Below are positions 1-8,199 of a stretch of DNA of 64,000 nucleotides, piece after piece. Location: NCBI RefSeq assembly GCF_900106695.1, contig NZ_FNMZ01000001.1:496001-560000 (forward strand), in the 5' to 3' direction. The first letter of the stretch is position 1, and each line of letters begins with the position of its first letter. The notes beneath the pieces are model-generated. The model worked only from the letters and a program-made list of their open reading frames with translations. It ran no database searches and had not been told where the DNA came from. This DNA is from Albimonas donghaensis (GTDB taxonomy: Bacteria > Pseudomonadota > Alphaproteobacteria > Rhodobacterales > Rhodobacteraceae). A program made the position numbers and the translations under genes.

Positions 1-2
1 AG

Positions 3-146
3 CCGGCGACGACGGCGCGGTATGCCCATCTGTCTGATGACCCGTTGCAGGCCGCAGCGGCGACTATCGGTGGACGGATCTCGGTGGCGATGGGCGACGC
101 GCATGCCTCGGGCGAGATCGTCCTCTTGAAGGATTCGATCAGCTGA
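3..146 (+). CDS. Tyrosine recombinase (phage-type integrase), C-terminal end only
   Basis: The last 47 codons of a protein that begins before the window. The stretch TTARYAHLSDDPLQ is the hallmark C-terminal segment of phage-type tyrosine recombinases; the Tyr in ARYAHL is by family knowledge the nucleophile that forms the 3'-phosphotyrosyl bond during strand exchange. The open frame ends at the TGA at 144–146. The enzyme would integrate and excise the element whose other end lies at the tRNA-Thr gene near 7.9 kb. The rest of the catalytic pocket (R-H-R) is outside the window, so activity cannot be judged. Confidence 0.85.
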   Translation, partial: PATTARYAHLSDDPLQAAAATIGGRISVAMGDAHASGEIVLLKDSIS

Positions 147-322
147 AGCTTTGGGCCTACTCTGGTCGTCCATGCTTCGAGAACAGGCCGCGCTAGAGAT
201 CAGGATTCATTCTCACGGGTTGAAGCTCCTTACGTCGAGGAGATGGACGTGACCTACGTGTAATTAGTGCTGGACAAGCGAAGCTAAACGCGTAATCTTG
301 CAATCTGGAGAGTGGGAAATAG

Positions 323-347
323 CGCCTCGGGGTTCCCGGGGCGTTTT
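323..347 (+). terminator. Rho-independent terminator downstream of integrase
   Basis: A nine-pair stem (323–331 with 335–343, one T·G wobble) closed by a 3-base GTT loop and followed directly by four T residues. It would end integrase transcription. Confidence 0.7.
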
Positions 348-432
348 GCATTTCGCCTTCCCCGTGCGCGTCGGATTTGTCCGGACGCGACCAGCCCCGC
401 CAGCGCCAGAAACCTACGAGCACGAAAACTGA

Positions 433-464
433 GCCTCCGCCGGCGACCGGCGCGGGGCCTTTTT
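433..464 (+). terminator. Second Rho-independent terminator just upstream of alpA
   Basis: An 11-pair GC-rich stem (433–443 with 447–458, one bulged base at 453, loop CGA) followed by five T residues at 460–464. It ends only 34 bases before the alpA start, so it either isolates alpA from read-through or acts as an attenuator in the alpA leader. Confidence 0.65.
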
Positions 465-498
465 GCGTTGGCATCTCCCCATCCCTGAGAGGTCCCTT

Positions 499-693
499 AT
501 GAACCTGCTTGTGCAACGCAAGCGGCTGCTCAGCCGTGACGAAATCGAAGCCGAATACGGCATCACTCGCCGCTGGCTCGAACTGGCCGCCCATCGCGGA
601 GACGGGCCGCCAATGCGAAAAATCTCCCGCCGCATGGTCCGCTATGAGCGGTCCGAATTTGAGGCGTGGCTCGGCGCGTCGCGGGTGGATTGA
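499..693 (+). CDS. AlpA/excisionase-type small HTH DNA-binding protein
   Basis: A 64-residue protein whose layout matches the AlpA / winged-helix excisionase class: an N-terminal helix-turn-helix (RLLSRDEIEAEYGITRRWLE, residues ~9–28) followed by a short basic wing (KISRRMVRYERSEFEAWL) that places the conserved YxxSEFEAWL end typical of this family. Such proteins bend DNA at attachment sites or activate the integrase/primase genes of prophages and satellites. The ATG at 499 has GAGAGG about 9 bases upstream, which is why I prefer it over in-frame codons further upstream. It lies 3 bases before the next small ORF and leads the alpA–primase operon. Confidence 0.75.
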   Translation: MNLLVQRKRLLSRDEIEAEYGITRRWLELAAHRGDGPPMRKISRRMVRYERSEFEAWLGASRVD

Positions 694-696
694 CCG

Positions 697-939
697 ATGG
701 CGGAAAAGAACGAAGCCCGGCGCGCGGACAGGCGCGACCGGGCCTCTGGAAAGCCTTCGCGAACGGCGCGGCTTCCCGAGACCATAACGTTCACAATTTC
801 AAGTGTCATCTGCGACGTTGCCCGCGATACGTGCGAGAGCCGCAGGATGGGCGACGTCACCTGTCGCAGCTGGTTCAGTTCCGTGACGTCGGCGCGATCA
901 ACGCGCATACTCGGGAACATCGGGAGGGCCGAGGGATGA
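697..939 (+). CDS. Small hypothetical protein coupled to alpA and primase
   Basis: An 80-residue basic, Arg/Ser-rich ORF. I do not recognise a family. Support for it being real is positional: its ATG follows the alpA stop after three bases and its TGA overlaps the ATG of the PrimPol gene (ATGA), so all three would be translationally coupled. Composition is low in hydrophobic residues and high in charged ones, with three Cys residues or fewer and no clear fold. It could instead be a chance open frame spanning the leader of the primase gene. Confidence 0.45.
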   Translation: MAEKNEARRADRRDRASGKPSRTARLPETITFTISSVICDVARDTCESRRMGDVTCRSWFSSVTSARSTRILGNIGRAEG

Positions 940-3395
940 CCCACGATGGAACCTTTCACACCGATGCCGCAGCGGCGGCGTTTGCGCTCGCCAAGGCGGG
1001 GCTCCCGGTGTTTCCCTGCGACGGTCGACCGAAGCCGCTCGCCGAGCAACGCTACCCAGACGAGCCGCGCAAAACGCCTCTCACGCCGCATGGCTTCAAG
1101 GACGCGACCGCGGACCTGGATACCGTCGCGAACTGGTGGCGACGTTTCCCCGAAGCGTTGCCGGGCGTCCCGATGGGGGTGGCGTCGGATCTCTTCGTTG
1201 CGGACGCCGACATAGATCGCGAAACGGGCGAAACGGCAGGAGAGGCGACGCTCGCCGCGCTTGGCATTACACCCGCGAACCACATGTATTGCGCGCCGAC
1301 CCGCTCGGGGGGGTGGCATTTCATCTTTCGGTGGCGCAAGGGCCTGCCCGGAAACAGCGTGAAGGGGCTTGTTGGCGTCGATATTCGCAGCGAGGGCGGC
1401 TACGTGGTCGCCTGGGCTCACGAGGCGCTGATCGCCGCCCACGAGGCCGCGGACCTCAAAGGGCCGCCCAGCGCCCTCCTGTCGGCGCTGGAGCGCGCGA
1501 AGGATGCGGGCAGGCGCAGCGACAAAGGTGGGCGTGGGGGCTTCAAGTTCGATCACGTTGGGTGTGATCCGTTCTTCTCCGCCGTTAAGGCTGCGGCGCT
1601 CGCCAATCTGGGTGCATGGGTTCCGCGGATCTTTCCCGCTGCGGACTTTCAGCCTGGGACCGGGGCATGGCGCGTCTCGTCGCGCGTCCTCGGCCGAGGG
1701 CTGCAAGAAGATCTGTCGCTGCATCCAGACGGCATCCGGGATTTCGGCGAGGAAGCGCCGATGACCGCAATCGACGTGGTTATGCGTTGGGGCGGCGCGG
1801 CGACGCCGCTAGAAGCCGCGGACTGGCTTTGCAACGCGTTGGGCATTGATCCTGCGAATAAAGGACAGGGCGCGCGCGCCGGCGCGCTGGTGAGGGCAGG
1901 CGATAACGACTGGCCCGAGCTTGTCCCGCTCGAAGGCGGCGACCTGCCGCGGCTTTCGCCCGATATGCTGGGCGGATGGCTCGGCGACTATGCGTCGGCG
2001 CTCGCGACCTCTACGGAAACGCCGTTCGAGATGGCGGCCTGCCTTACCCTCGGCGCGGCTTCGGTGGCGGCGGCGCGGCGCGTCCGGGTGCGCGTGAAGC
2101 CCGACTACTTCGAGCCCTGCAACCTTTGGCTTCTCCCGGCGCTGGCCCCGGGCAACCGGAAATCGGCGGTGGAAAAGGCGGCGGCCCGCCCGCTTCGTGA
2201 TTGGGAGCGGGAGAAAGCCGAGGCGATGGCGAGCGAGATCGCGGTATCGGCATCCGAGCTGGAGGTGGCGAAAGGGCGTTCCAAGGAGTTGAAGGCGCAA
2301 GCCGCGAAAGCAAAGAGCGACACCGAAGCGCGCGACCTCGCCCGGAAGGCGGCGGAGATCGAAAGCGCCGCGCCTGAGCCCCCGCGGCCGCCTCAGCTCT
2401 GGACCTCAGACGCCACGCCCGAGAACCTGGGCGTGCTTCTCTCCGCGCATGGCGAGCGCATGGCGTGGCTCTCCGCAGAAGGCGGGTTCTTCGAGATCGT
2501 CGGCGGGCGATACTCGAAAGGCGTTCCGAACCTCGATCTCATGTTGAAGGCCCATGCAGGCGACGCGGAGCGGGTGGACCGGATTGGGCGCGCCCCCGTT
2601 TATCTGCGCGAGCCGCTGCTTACGGTCGCCATGTCGCCGCAACCGGACCTGTTGCGGGGGCTTGTGGCGAAGCCGGGTTTCCGGGGCCGGGGTCTTCTGG
2701 GGCGGTTCCTCTACTTCCTGCCGTGGTCGCCGCTCGGCTGGCGCAGTCTGGACGCGGAGCCAACGCCCGAGCCCGCCAAGGCGGCCTATGACAGCGGGCT
2801 TCGCTCCATGCTGGATTGGCCCGAGGGGTATGATCGAAGCGGCGAGCCTTGCCCGCATGTCATCTCGCTTTCGCCCGGAGCCTTCGAGGAATGGCTTTCC
2901 TTCGCCAAGCGGTTCGAAGCCCGAATGCGGCCGGGAGGCGACTTCGAGAACGCCACCGACTGGGCGGGCAAGGCCCCCGGCGCAGCGGTGCGCGTCGCTG
3001 GAGTGCTTCACGCCGCGGACCATTCGGGGGGGGCGCCCTGGATGACCGATGTTCCTCGCGAGACGATGGAACGAGCAATTGCCTTCGTCGAAGTCTCTGC
3101 CGCCCATGCGCTAGCCGCGTTTCGCCTGATGGCGGCGGACGAAGGCTTGGCGGCTGCCGAGCAAGCTTGGGCTTGGATGCGCCGCCGTCACAAGCGCAGC
3201 TTCGTCGCCCGTGATCTTTGGCAAGGTCTGAAGGGTTCAGCGGCCTTCGCGACAATGGCGGACGTGTCGTTGGCGTTGGAACGACTTGTCGAGCGTGGAT
3301 ATATCGCCATCGCGCGAGATGGTCGGGGCAGACCTGGGCGGCCTGCAAGCCCGACGATCACGGTCCGCCCCGACCTTTCGGCGGATTGGGATTGA
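936..3395 (+). CDS. Bifunctional primase–polymerase / DUF3987 replication protein
   Basis: An 819-residue protein. Residues ~10–200 form a PrimPol domain: the DhD catalytic pair is visible in LFVADADID (D90, D92), followed by GGWHFIFRW, which carries the conserved His/Arg strand. Residues ~330–375 look like a PriCT-type linker. Residues ~410–720 match DUF3987, a P-loop-related domain (APGNRKSAVEK in place of a canonical Walker A) found next to PrimPol in mobile elements; a charged coiled coil lies around 440–500. The protein would prime or replicate the element. I chose ATG 936, with GAGGG upstream and ATGA overlap with the preceding ORF, because the frame upstream of it has no domain content. 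The final 25 residues are Gly/Arg/Pro-rich. Confidence 0.85.
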   Translation: MTHDGTFHTDAAAAAFALAKAGLPVFPCDGRPKPLAEQRYPDEPRKTPLTPHGFKDATADLDTVANWWRRFPEALPGVPMGVASDLFVADADIDRETGETAGEATLAALGITPANHMYCAPTRSGGWHFIFRWRKGLPGNSVKGLVGVDIRSEGGYVVAWAHEALIAAHEAADLKGPPSALLSALERAKDAGRRSDKGGRGGFKFDHVGCDPFFSAVKAAALANLGAWVPRIFPAADFQPGTGAWRVSSRVLGRGLQEDLSLHPDGIRDFGEEAPMTAIDVVMRWGGAATPLEAADWLCNALGIDPANKGQGARAGALVRAGDNDWPELVPLEGGDLPRLSPDMLGGWLGDYASALATSTETPFEMAACLTLGAASVAAARRVRVRVKPDYFEPCNLWLLPALAPGNRKSAVEKAAARPLRDWEREKAEAMASEIAVSASELEVAKGRSKELKAQAAKAKSDTEARDLARKAAEIESAAPEPPRPPQLWTSDATPENLGVLLSAHGERMAWLSAEGGFFEIVGGRYSKGVPNLDLMLKAHAGDAERVDRIGRAPVYLREPLLTVAMSPQPDLLRGLVAKPGFRGRGLLGRFLYFLPWSPLGWRSLDAEPTPEPAKAAYDSGLRSMLDWPEGYDRSGEPCPHVISLSPGAFEEWLSFAKRFEARMRPGGDFENATDWAGKAPGAAVRVAGVLHAADHSGGAPWMTDVPRETMERAIAFVEVSAAHALAAFRLMAADEGLAAAEQAWAWMRRRHKRSFVARDLWQGLKGSAAFATMADVSLALERLVERGYIAIARDGRGRPGRPASPTITVRPDLSADWD

Positions 3396-3829
3396 TGGAT
3401 TGCCAACACCGCTGGGCGTCCGCGTGCGACCCGAACGTTCTCCCCGTTTCCCCCATTTCCCCCCAAATGCGCGGTCGCGTGCCATTCCGGGGGAAGCGGG
3501 GGATATGGGGGAAGGGGAACGCGCACCGCTTTTTGTCCCGCACTACGCGCCCGCGCAACCGTCGCTCTGATGCCCGATATTGCGGCGAGGCTTGTCGGAA
3601 ACGGGCGGCGCGGGGGAGGGGCGCGCGAGGTCAAGGCGGAGGGAATGCCGGGCGATTGGGCCGCTCTGGGGAGGCGGCTGACACACGGCCTGCGTGGGAA
3701 AGGTCTCTTGCCTTTGAGCAATGGCAGGCCGGAGGGGGGGGCGTTGATCCTCCGGCTGATTGGATCGGGGACCGGCGAGGAAACGCAATTTCCCGCGTCC
3801 ACAGTTTGAGGCATGACGCGCCCATGTAA
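3395..3829 (+). CDS. Small Cys-containing protein, possible zinc-binding element protein
   Basis: A 144-residue ORF whose ATG overlaps the primase stop (TGATG), so it would be coupled to it. The only recognisable segment is SDARYCGEACRKRAAR (about residues 58–73), which resembles the DARYCSxxCRxRA zinc-binding motif I know from small proteins of alphaproteobacterial integrative elements; two more Cys lie near the N-terminus. The rest is Arg/Gly-rich and crosses the G/C-tract region at 3441–3517. It may be a degraded version of the element protein, or a chance frame around a genuine short motif. Confidence 0.45.
   Translation: MDCQHRWASACDPNVLPVSPISPQMRGRVPFRGKRGIWGKGNAHRFLSRTTRPRNRRSDARYCGEACRKRAARGRGARGQGGGNAGRLGRSGEAADTRPAWERSLAFEQWQAGGGGVDPPADWIGDRRGNAISRVHSLRHDAPM
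3441..3517. repeat. Paired C-tract and G-tract array (potential G-quadruplex / hairpin)
   Basis: On the plus strand there are three C-runs of 4–6 bases (3442–3445, 3450–3454, 3459–3464) spaced by about 9 bases, and 25 bases later four G-runs (3489–3493, 3498–3502, 3507–3511, 3514–3517) with the same 9-base period. The right half fits the G4 motif; the left half is its C-rich counterpart, so the two can also pair as an imperfect hairpin. It lies at the primase / next-ORF junction. Confidence 0.7.
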
Positions 3830-4231
3830 GGGGGAGGGGGGCGGAGAATCTCTAGCCCGTCGAAGCCGGGACCGGCGTGGATAGGCGAACTCCTACGCTA
3901 ACACAGGTTTTGGCCTCGCCACGTGCGCATGGCGGAAGCTTGCGGGCGGAGGCGCGCAAGGCACGGCGATACGGTCGGCCTTCAGCGGCCTCACGGAAGA
4001 CCGATGCACCCACTTCAAGCTCTGCCTCGGCGCTGATGCCGTTAGGCGCCGGTAGGGGTCCTTCCCCAAAGTTCAGCCCAAGGGTGGTTCGGGCCTTGGG
4101 GTCGATCTAGGCGCAGAAAAGCCCCAAGGGGGTTCCGTCCGCAGGCAATTGGAACCACGCCTTTTGAGGCGTGGTTTGATGCGCGACCGTATGGGGGAAT
4201 GCGGGACGGACTTCGAGCATCGTTGCTGCCG
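3830..4231. other. Gene-poor gap between converging primase and methyltransferase operons
   Basis: About 400 bases with no ORF that looks coding on either strand. A hairpin at 4153–4176 sits just beyond the methyltransferase stop codon. Otherwise I see nothing recognisable. Confidence 0.5.
4153..4176 (-). terminator. Hairpin downstream of the restriction–modification gene
   Basis: A perfect nine-pair inverted repeat (AACCACGCC / GGCGTGGTT) with a 6-base loop, 55 bases past the stop of the minus-strand gene. There is no strong T-run on the minus strand, so it may be a weak or Rho-assisted terminator. Confidence 0.4.
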
Positions 4232-7200
4232 TCAGAGCGCGTAGCGGCCTTCTCCCGTCATCTCGGCCATGCCAAGGCCGGCGAGTGTTTCCAGCAATGG
4301 CTCGACGGTCGTTGCGCGCCCTCGGAGGAAGGTGCGGGCCACGGCTTCGGCATCGGCCTCGCCCAACGTCTCCAGCGCCTCGCGAACCGCGGCGATCTGG
4401 GCGGGCAGGGTTTTGGGCCACGCGGCCTTGCCGGTCTGGGCTTTCGCGGTGATGGCGAGCGTTCCGGACTTGGCCCCGGCCGCGCGACCGTCGGGGTTCT
4501 GGTATTCGGGGCGGAGCCAGCGGACCTGGCCCTGCGCCTCCTCTTCGGCGCGCTCGCGATTGAGGGCGACGAGATTTTGAAGGAGGTCGTTTTCGGGCAG
4601 GTCGACCGGCCAGCCATAGGCCTCGGCCACGGCGGCATCGATCCGGTCGTGAATGTCGCGTAGCAGGCCGACGAGGCCGTCGTCGTAAATCTGCTTGTCC
4701 TTGCCATCGATCCGCTCGCCGGCCCGGAGTTTTTCGAGGACGTTATACATCTGGGTCAGGGTCAGTTTGGGATGCCGCGCCTGGCGGTCTTTTCGGTGGG
4801 CGTCAAGTTCTTCGCCAAGGTTGCGAAGGGTGGTGCGCTGAGAGGGCGTGAGAACGGGGAAGGGAAATGGATCAAAGCAGCGGGATTTGACGTAGACCGG
4901 GTCATTGCCGACGCCAAGTCTACTACCTGAGGCGAGAGACCAAGCAACATGTTGCTTACAAGAGAGCGTGGCAAGTATTGATGAATCATCGATGGCAATG
5001 GCTATGAGCTTATTGTCGGGCAGAATGCTGCGATCTAGGAAGTAAAATAGCCGATGTTTTGCTGTTTCGACGGTGGCAATATATCGAGAAATATTGTCTA
5101 GGGCGAGCCTTAAGTCTTTGCGAGGCTCTCCGAAAATCCACCAATCGCGACGGTAGATTTCTCTCGAATTCTGATCGCGCTCGGGTTTCACATGATCAAG
5201 CAAGTGCTGATAGACCGAAGGAAACGCCGATCTCACCGCGCTCTCCGAAAGCCCGTATAGGTCGATGACCATTACTCCGCGGGGAGTCGACGTAAGGTCG
5301 CGACCGTTCCGATATGATCGGACATGCGCTTCGACGTCTTTGGTCGAGCCACGGATAAGTTCCCTTGCCTTCTCCGGCGAAACTATGAACCCGGCACCGT
5401 GAAGCTTCACACCAGGGGATGCGATGCTATGGTTCGCCATCAGCGAAGTTGCGCTTCCAACGTCAGCGCCAATCCGTAGGTTTGAGAAGAGAAGCCCACG
5501 TTCCGCCGACAACTCGACCGCACGCCCCTCGGCCTCGTTCCGCTCGCCACTCTCCTTAGTCACGGTCACTAGCCGCCCAGGCCGCGTTCCCGACGCCCCT
5601 ACCGTCATGCCGATCCGCACTGCCGCGCCGTCCACGGTATCGACCCAGGGGTGATCGGGGATGGCGAACAATAGTGAAAGCGGATGTTTGGCGTCGCCGA
5701 GATGCGGCTCCAGCACACGGCGATTGAAAGTTTGTCGTAAGCTATTCGTCGTGATCAGCCCGAACCGCCGCAAGCCAGCGGAGCCGTCAAAAGCGCGGGC
5801 CTTCACCGCCGCCTTCTCCCACCAGAACATCACCAGATCGGCGCTCTGCGGCATCTTCGGATAGGCTCGCCAAAGCGCTTCCACATAGCCGTCGCCCAGC
5901 GCCTCGCGCATTCGGCTCGCCCCGATGAACGGCGGATTGCCGACGATGAAAGTCGCTTCGGGCCAAGCGGCGGGGCGCGGGTCGGCGTAGTCGAAAATCT
6001 GCACGCGCGCCGAAGGGTCGGGGACCTCCTCCCCGGTCGCGGGATGGCGCATCGTGGTCACGCCGTCCCAGCGGGTGACGGGCGCGCCGGCCTCGTCCAT
6101 TCGCGGCGTGCGGCCAGTCCAGGTCAGCACCGCGTCGCGATGCTCGATATTGCGGAAATCGCGCAGGATCGGCTCGGAGGGCGCGGCCTTGCCGTGGGTG
6201 CGATAGTGCCATTGCAGGTAGCCGATCCACAGCACAAGCTCGGCCACGTTCGCCGCCCAGGGGTTCAGCTCGATCCCGAGAAACTGGTGCGGGTCGACGG
6301 TATGCCCGGCAAGCCCGAGACTCGCCTGCGCTTCGCCCAGCTCCTCCAGCGTGGCGACGACTTCGCCTTCGAGGCGCTTCATCAGTTCCAGCGCAACGTA
6401 GAGGAAGTTACCCGAACCGCAGGCCGGGTCCAGAACCGTGATCTCGCAAAGCTTGCGGTGAAAGTCGCGAACCGCGTCCAGCGCCTCCTTGTTCTTGCCC
6501 TGGCTGCGGAGGAGATCGGCCGCGGCTTGCACGTCGCGCCAGTCGGAGCGGAGCGGCTGGATGATGGTCGGCATCACCAGCCGCTCCACATAGGCGCGGG
6601 GCGTGTAGTGCGCGCCCAGCTTGTGCCGGCTCTTGCGGTCAAGCGCGCGCTCCAGCAGCGTTCCGAAAATCGCGGGCTCGACTTGCTTCCAATCGGCGTC
6701 GGCCGCCTCGATCAGAAGGCCGAGTTGCATGGCCGTGAGGGGCAGGGCTTTCGCGTCGCGGAAAAGGCCGCCGTTGAAGCGCAGGAGGCGCGCCATCAGA
6801 ACGGGGGAGTTGCCGCCCGTGTTCATCGTCTCCCATAGCGATTGCAGGACGGGCTCGGCCATTTCGGGGCGGCCGCGCAGCTCGCGCAGCTTGTCGCGGA
6901 AGGAGTCCTTCGGAAGCAGCTCGACGTCTTCGGCGAACATCGTGAAGAGGCAGCGCATCAGGAAGCGCGCGACCGTTTCCCCGTCATGGCCCTGGCCCTC
7001 GAAGCTTTTGCCAAGTTCGGCGAGATGGGCGGCGATATCGCGGGTGACTTCGGCAGCGCGGCGGGAGGGGTCCAGCGAGAAAGGATCTTCCCAGACGGTG
7101 CGGAGCCGGTCGCGCACGGCCTCGTCGCGCAGGTCTTCGAGCGTGATCCGGTAGCGGTTGCCGTCCGGAAACTGAGTGTAGCCCTGACCCTGACCCGAGA

Positions 7201-7672
7201 AGTCGGCGTGAACCTCGATCATGTTCCCGACGTCCACGATCAGCAGGAAGGGGGGCCAGCCATCTTCCTTCGAGACGGAGCGTGCATAGCCGTCCGCTTG
7301 GTTGCGTGCTCGAAGCAGGGTGTCCTCGAAAGCGCGCGTTCCACGGCGGCCATGTCCGGTCCGGTTGGCCGTGCCGCTGCCAGGGAGAAGGTCCAGTTGC
7401 TCCGCCTCGGCTTTGGGGCCTGCGCCTTGCTTGGCTTCCATGATGAAGCAGCGACGGCGATAGAGGTCTATCCGCCTTTTGCGACGGTCGCCGGTATGCG
7501 TTTCCGTCACCGGGCGTTCGAAGCGATAGTCGTCTGTTTGGCCGTCGCTTTGGGCCGGCTTAGGCGGGGCGACGCCGATCAGGGCGCAAAGTTCATTCGC
7601 GAATGTCTGGAAATTGGCGATCTCGCTGCCGCCCGAGGCGCGCCAGCGGGAAATGAAGTCCTCGATCTGCAA
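4232..7672 (-). CDS. Single-chain restriction–modification enzyme (MmeI-like, type IIL/IIG) with N6-adenine methyltransferase
   Basis: A 1146-residue protein. The N-terminus carries a PD-(D/E)xK-like nuclease signature, RRIDLYRR…FIMEAK (about D69, E79, K81). A helical spacer follows, then the methyltransferase with SAM motif LDPACGSGNF (~414–423) and catalytic NPPF (~579–582), which is the DPPY/NPPY class that methylates adenine N6. The region ~750–940 would be the target-recognition domain and is noticeably AT-richer than the rest; the last ~100 residues look like a winged-helix tail. One-protein architecture with nuclease, methylase and TRD is that of type IIL enzymes, though MmeI itself is shorter (~920 aa). 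Start: an in-frame GTG at 7723 and ATG at 7705 exist, but the TTG at 7672 has AGGGAG about 9 bases upstream and begins directly at the conserved QIEDFISRW helix. It stands alone and converges on the primase operon. It could be modification-only if the nuclease site is dead. Confidence 0.8.
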   Translation of the reverse strand: MQIEDFISRWRASGGSEIANFQTFANELCALIGVAPPKPAQSDGQTDDYRFERPVTETHTGDRRKRRIDLYRRRCFIMEAKQGAGPKAEAEQLDLLPGSGTANRTGHGRRGTRAFEDTLLRARNQADGYARSVSKEDGWPPFLLIVDVGNMIEVHADFSGQGQGYTQFPDGNRYRITLEDLRDEAVRDRLRTVWEDPFSLDPSRRAAEVTRDIAAHLAELGKSFEGQGHDGETVARFLMRCLFTMFAEDVELLPKDSFRDKLRELRGRPEMAEPVLQSLWETMNTGGNSPVLMARLLRFNGGLFRDAKALPLTAMQLGLLIEAADADWKQVEPAIFGTLLERALDRKSRHKLGAHYTPRAYVERLVMPTIIQPLRSDWRDVQAAADLLRSQGKNKEALDAVRDFHRKLCEITVLDPACGSGNFLYVALELMKRLEGEVVATLEELGEAQASLGLAGHTVDPHQFLGIELNPWAANVAELVLWIGYLQWHYRTHGKAAPSEPILRDFRNIEHRDAVLTWTGRTPRMDEAGAPVTRWDGVTTMRHPATGEEVPDPSARVQIFDYADPRPAAWPEATFIVGNPPFIGASRMREALGDGYVEALWRAYPKMPQSADLVMFWWEKAAVKARAFDGSAGLRRFGLITTNSLRQTFNRRVLEPHLGDAKHPLSLLFAIPDHPWVDTVDGAAVRIGMTVGASGTRPGRLVTVTKESGERNEAEGRAVELSAERGLLFSNLRIGADVGSATSLMANHSIASPGVKLHGAGFIVSPEKARELIRGSTKDVEAHVRSYRNGRDLTSTPRGVMVIDLYGLSESAVRSAFPSVYQHLLDHVKPERDQNSREIYRRDWWIFGEPRKDLRLALDNISRYIATVETAKHRLFYFLDRSILPDNKLIAIAIDDSSILATLSCKQHVAWSLASGSRLGVGNDPVYVKSRCFDPFPFPVLTPSQRTTLRNLGEELDAHRKDRQARHPKLTLTQMYNVLEKLRAGERIDGKDKQIYDDGLVGLLRDIHDRIDAAVAEAYGWPVDLPENDLLQNLVALNRERAEEEAQGQVRWLRPEYQNPDGRAAGAKSGTLAITAKAQTGKAAWPKTLPAQIAAVREALETLGEADAEAVARTFLRGRATTVEPLLETLAGLGMAEMTGEGRYAL

Positions 7673-7894
7673 TGTGTTGTTCTCCCTGTTAGGGGGACGT
7701 TGCATGCGACGGCGGCTTGCCACAATGGCTTTTCCGACTTGCTCGATATGCGAGCGGACAGAGCGAAGCTCCTGCGCACCCGATTAGGCGGATGCCGCGA
7801 CCCGCCGGTGAAGGCGAGATCGGTAGTGGTGTTGGACCGGGGTTGGACGGCTAGCCGTCCGGGTTTTCGATAGCCCTATAAGCTATTGAAATTA
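7673..7894. other. Element–chromosome junction next to tRNA-Thr
   Basis: The gap between the methyltransferase start and the tRNA 3' end. It contains a perfect 16-base palindrome (7845–7860, GGACGGCTAGCCGTCC) and a smaller inverted repeat (ATAGC/GCTAT, 7870–7886) next to the tRNA. The right attachment site is expected at or inside the tRNA 3' half. The assignment is an inference: the partner repeat is outside the window. Confidence 0.45.
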
Positions 7895-7970
7895 TGGCGC
7901 CGGTCGAGGGGCTCGAACCCCCGACCCCCTGATTACAAATCAGGTGCTCTACCAGCTGAGCTAGACCGGC
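7895..7970 (-). tRNA. tRNA-Thr (anticodon UGU)
   Basis: A 76-base cloverleaf on the minus strand: acceptor GCCGGTC pairs with GACCGGC, D-arm with AGCTCAGCTGGTAGAGC, anticodon stem CCTGA/TCAGG around loop TTTGTAA giving anticodon TGT, variable loop, T-arm with GGTTCGAGCCC, and an encoded CCA at 7895–7897. The 3' end faces the integrated element, the usual polarity for integration into the 3' half of a tRNA gene. Confidence 0.95.
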
Positions 7971-8199
7971 TCGCCGCAAGCCCCCGGCTAACCCATCGGC
8001 GGGGCTCGGGCAAGACGGAGACGCAGGCGGCGACGGCCGTCGCGCCCCGCCCGGGGCCCCTGCGCGACCCGCCTCCCGCGTTGACCTGCGCGCCGCCCCG
8101 CGATACCGCTCGCGCGCGCGCCGCGGCGCGGCCCCGTGGGGGCCCCGGCGGCCGGCCCGACGCCGCGCCCGCGCGGCGACCCAACGGAGGCGGAAGACC

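Larger units (their letters stand above)
147..498. other. Intergenic region between integrase and alpA
   Basis: No convincing gene in 352 bases. It is less GC-rich than the chromosome and contains two separate Rho-independent terminator hairpins on the plus strand (323–347 and 433–464). I see no duplication of the tRNA-Thr 3' end here, so the left attachment site is probably to the left of the window. Confidence 0.6.

Noticed and set aside
3877-4110. 77-codon ORF in the gap before the RM gene
   Set aside because: No ribosome-binding site, no motif and low-complexity Ser/Arg/Ala composition.
8040-8199. Extremely GC-rich region upstream of glyQ considered as a riboswitch or T-box
   Set aside because: No conserved T-box or glycine-riboswitch core words are present. 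I see only GC-rich leader sequence.
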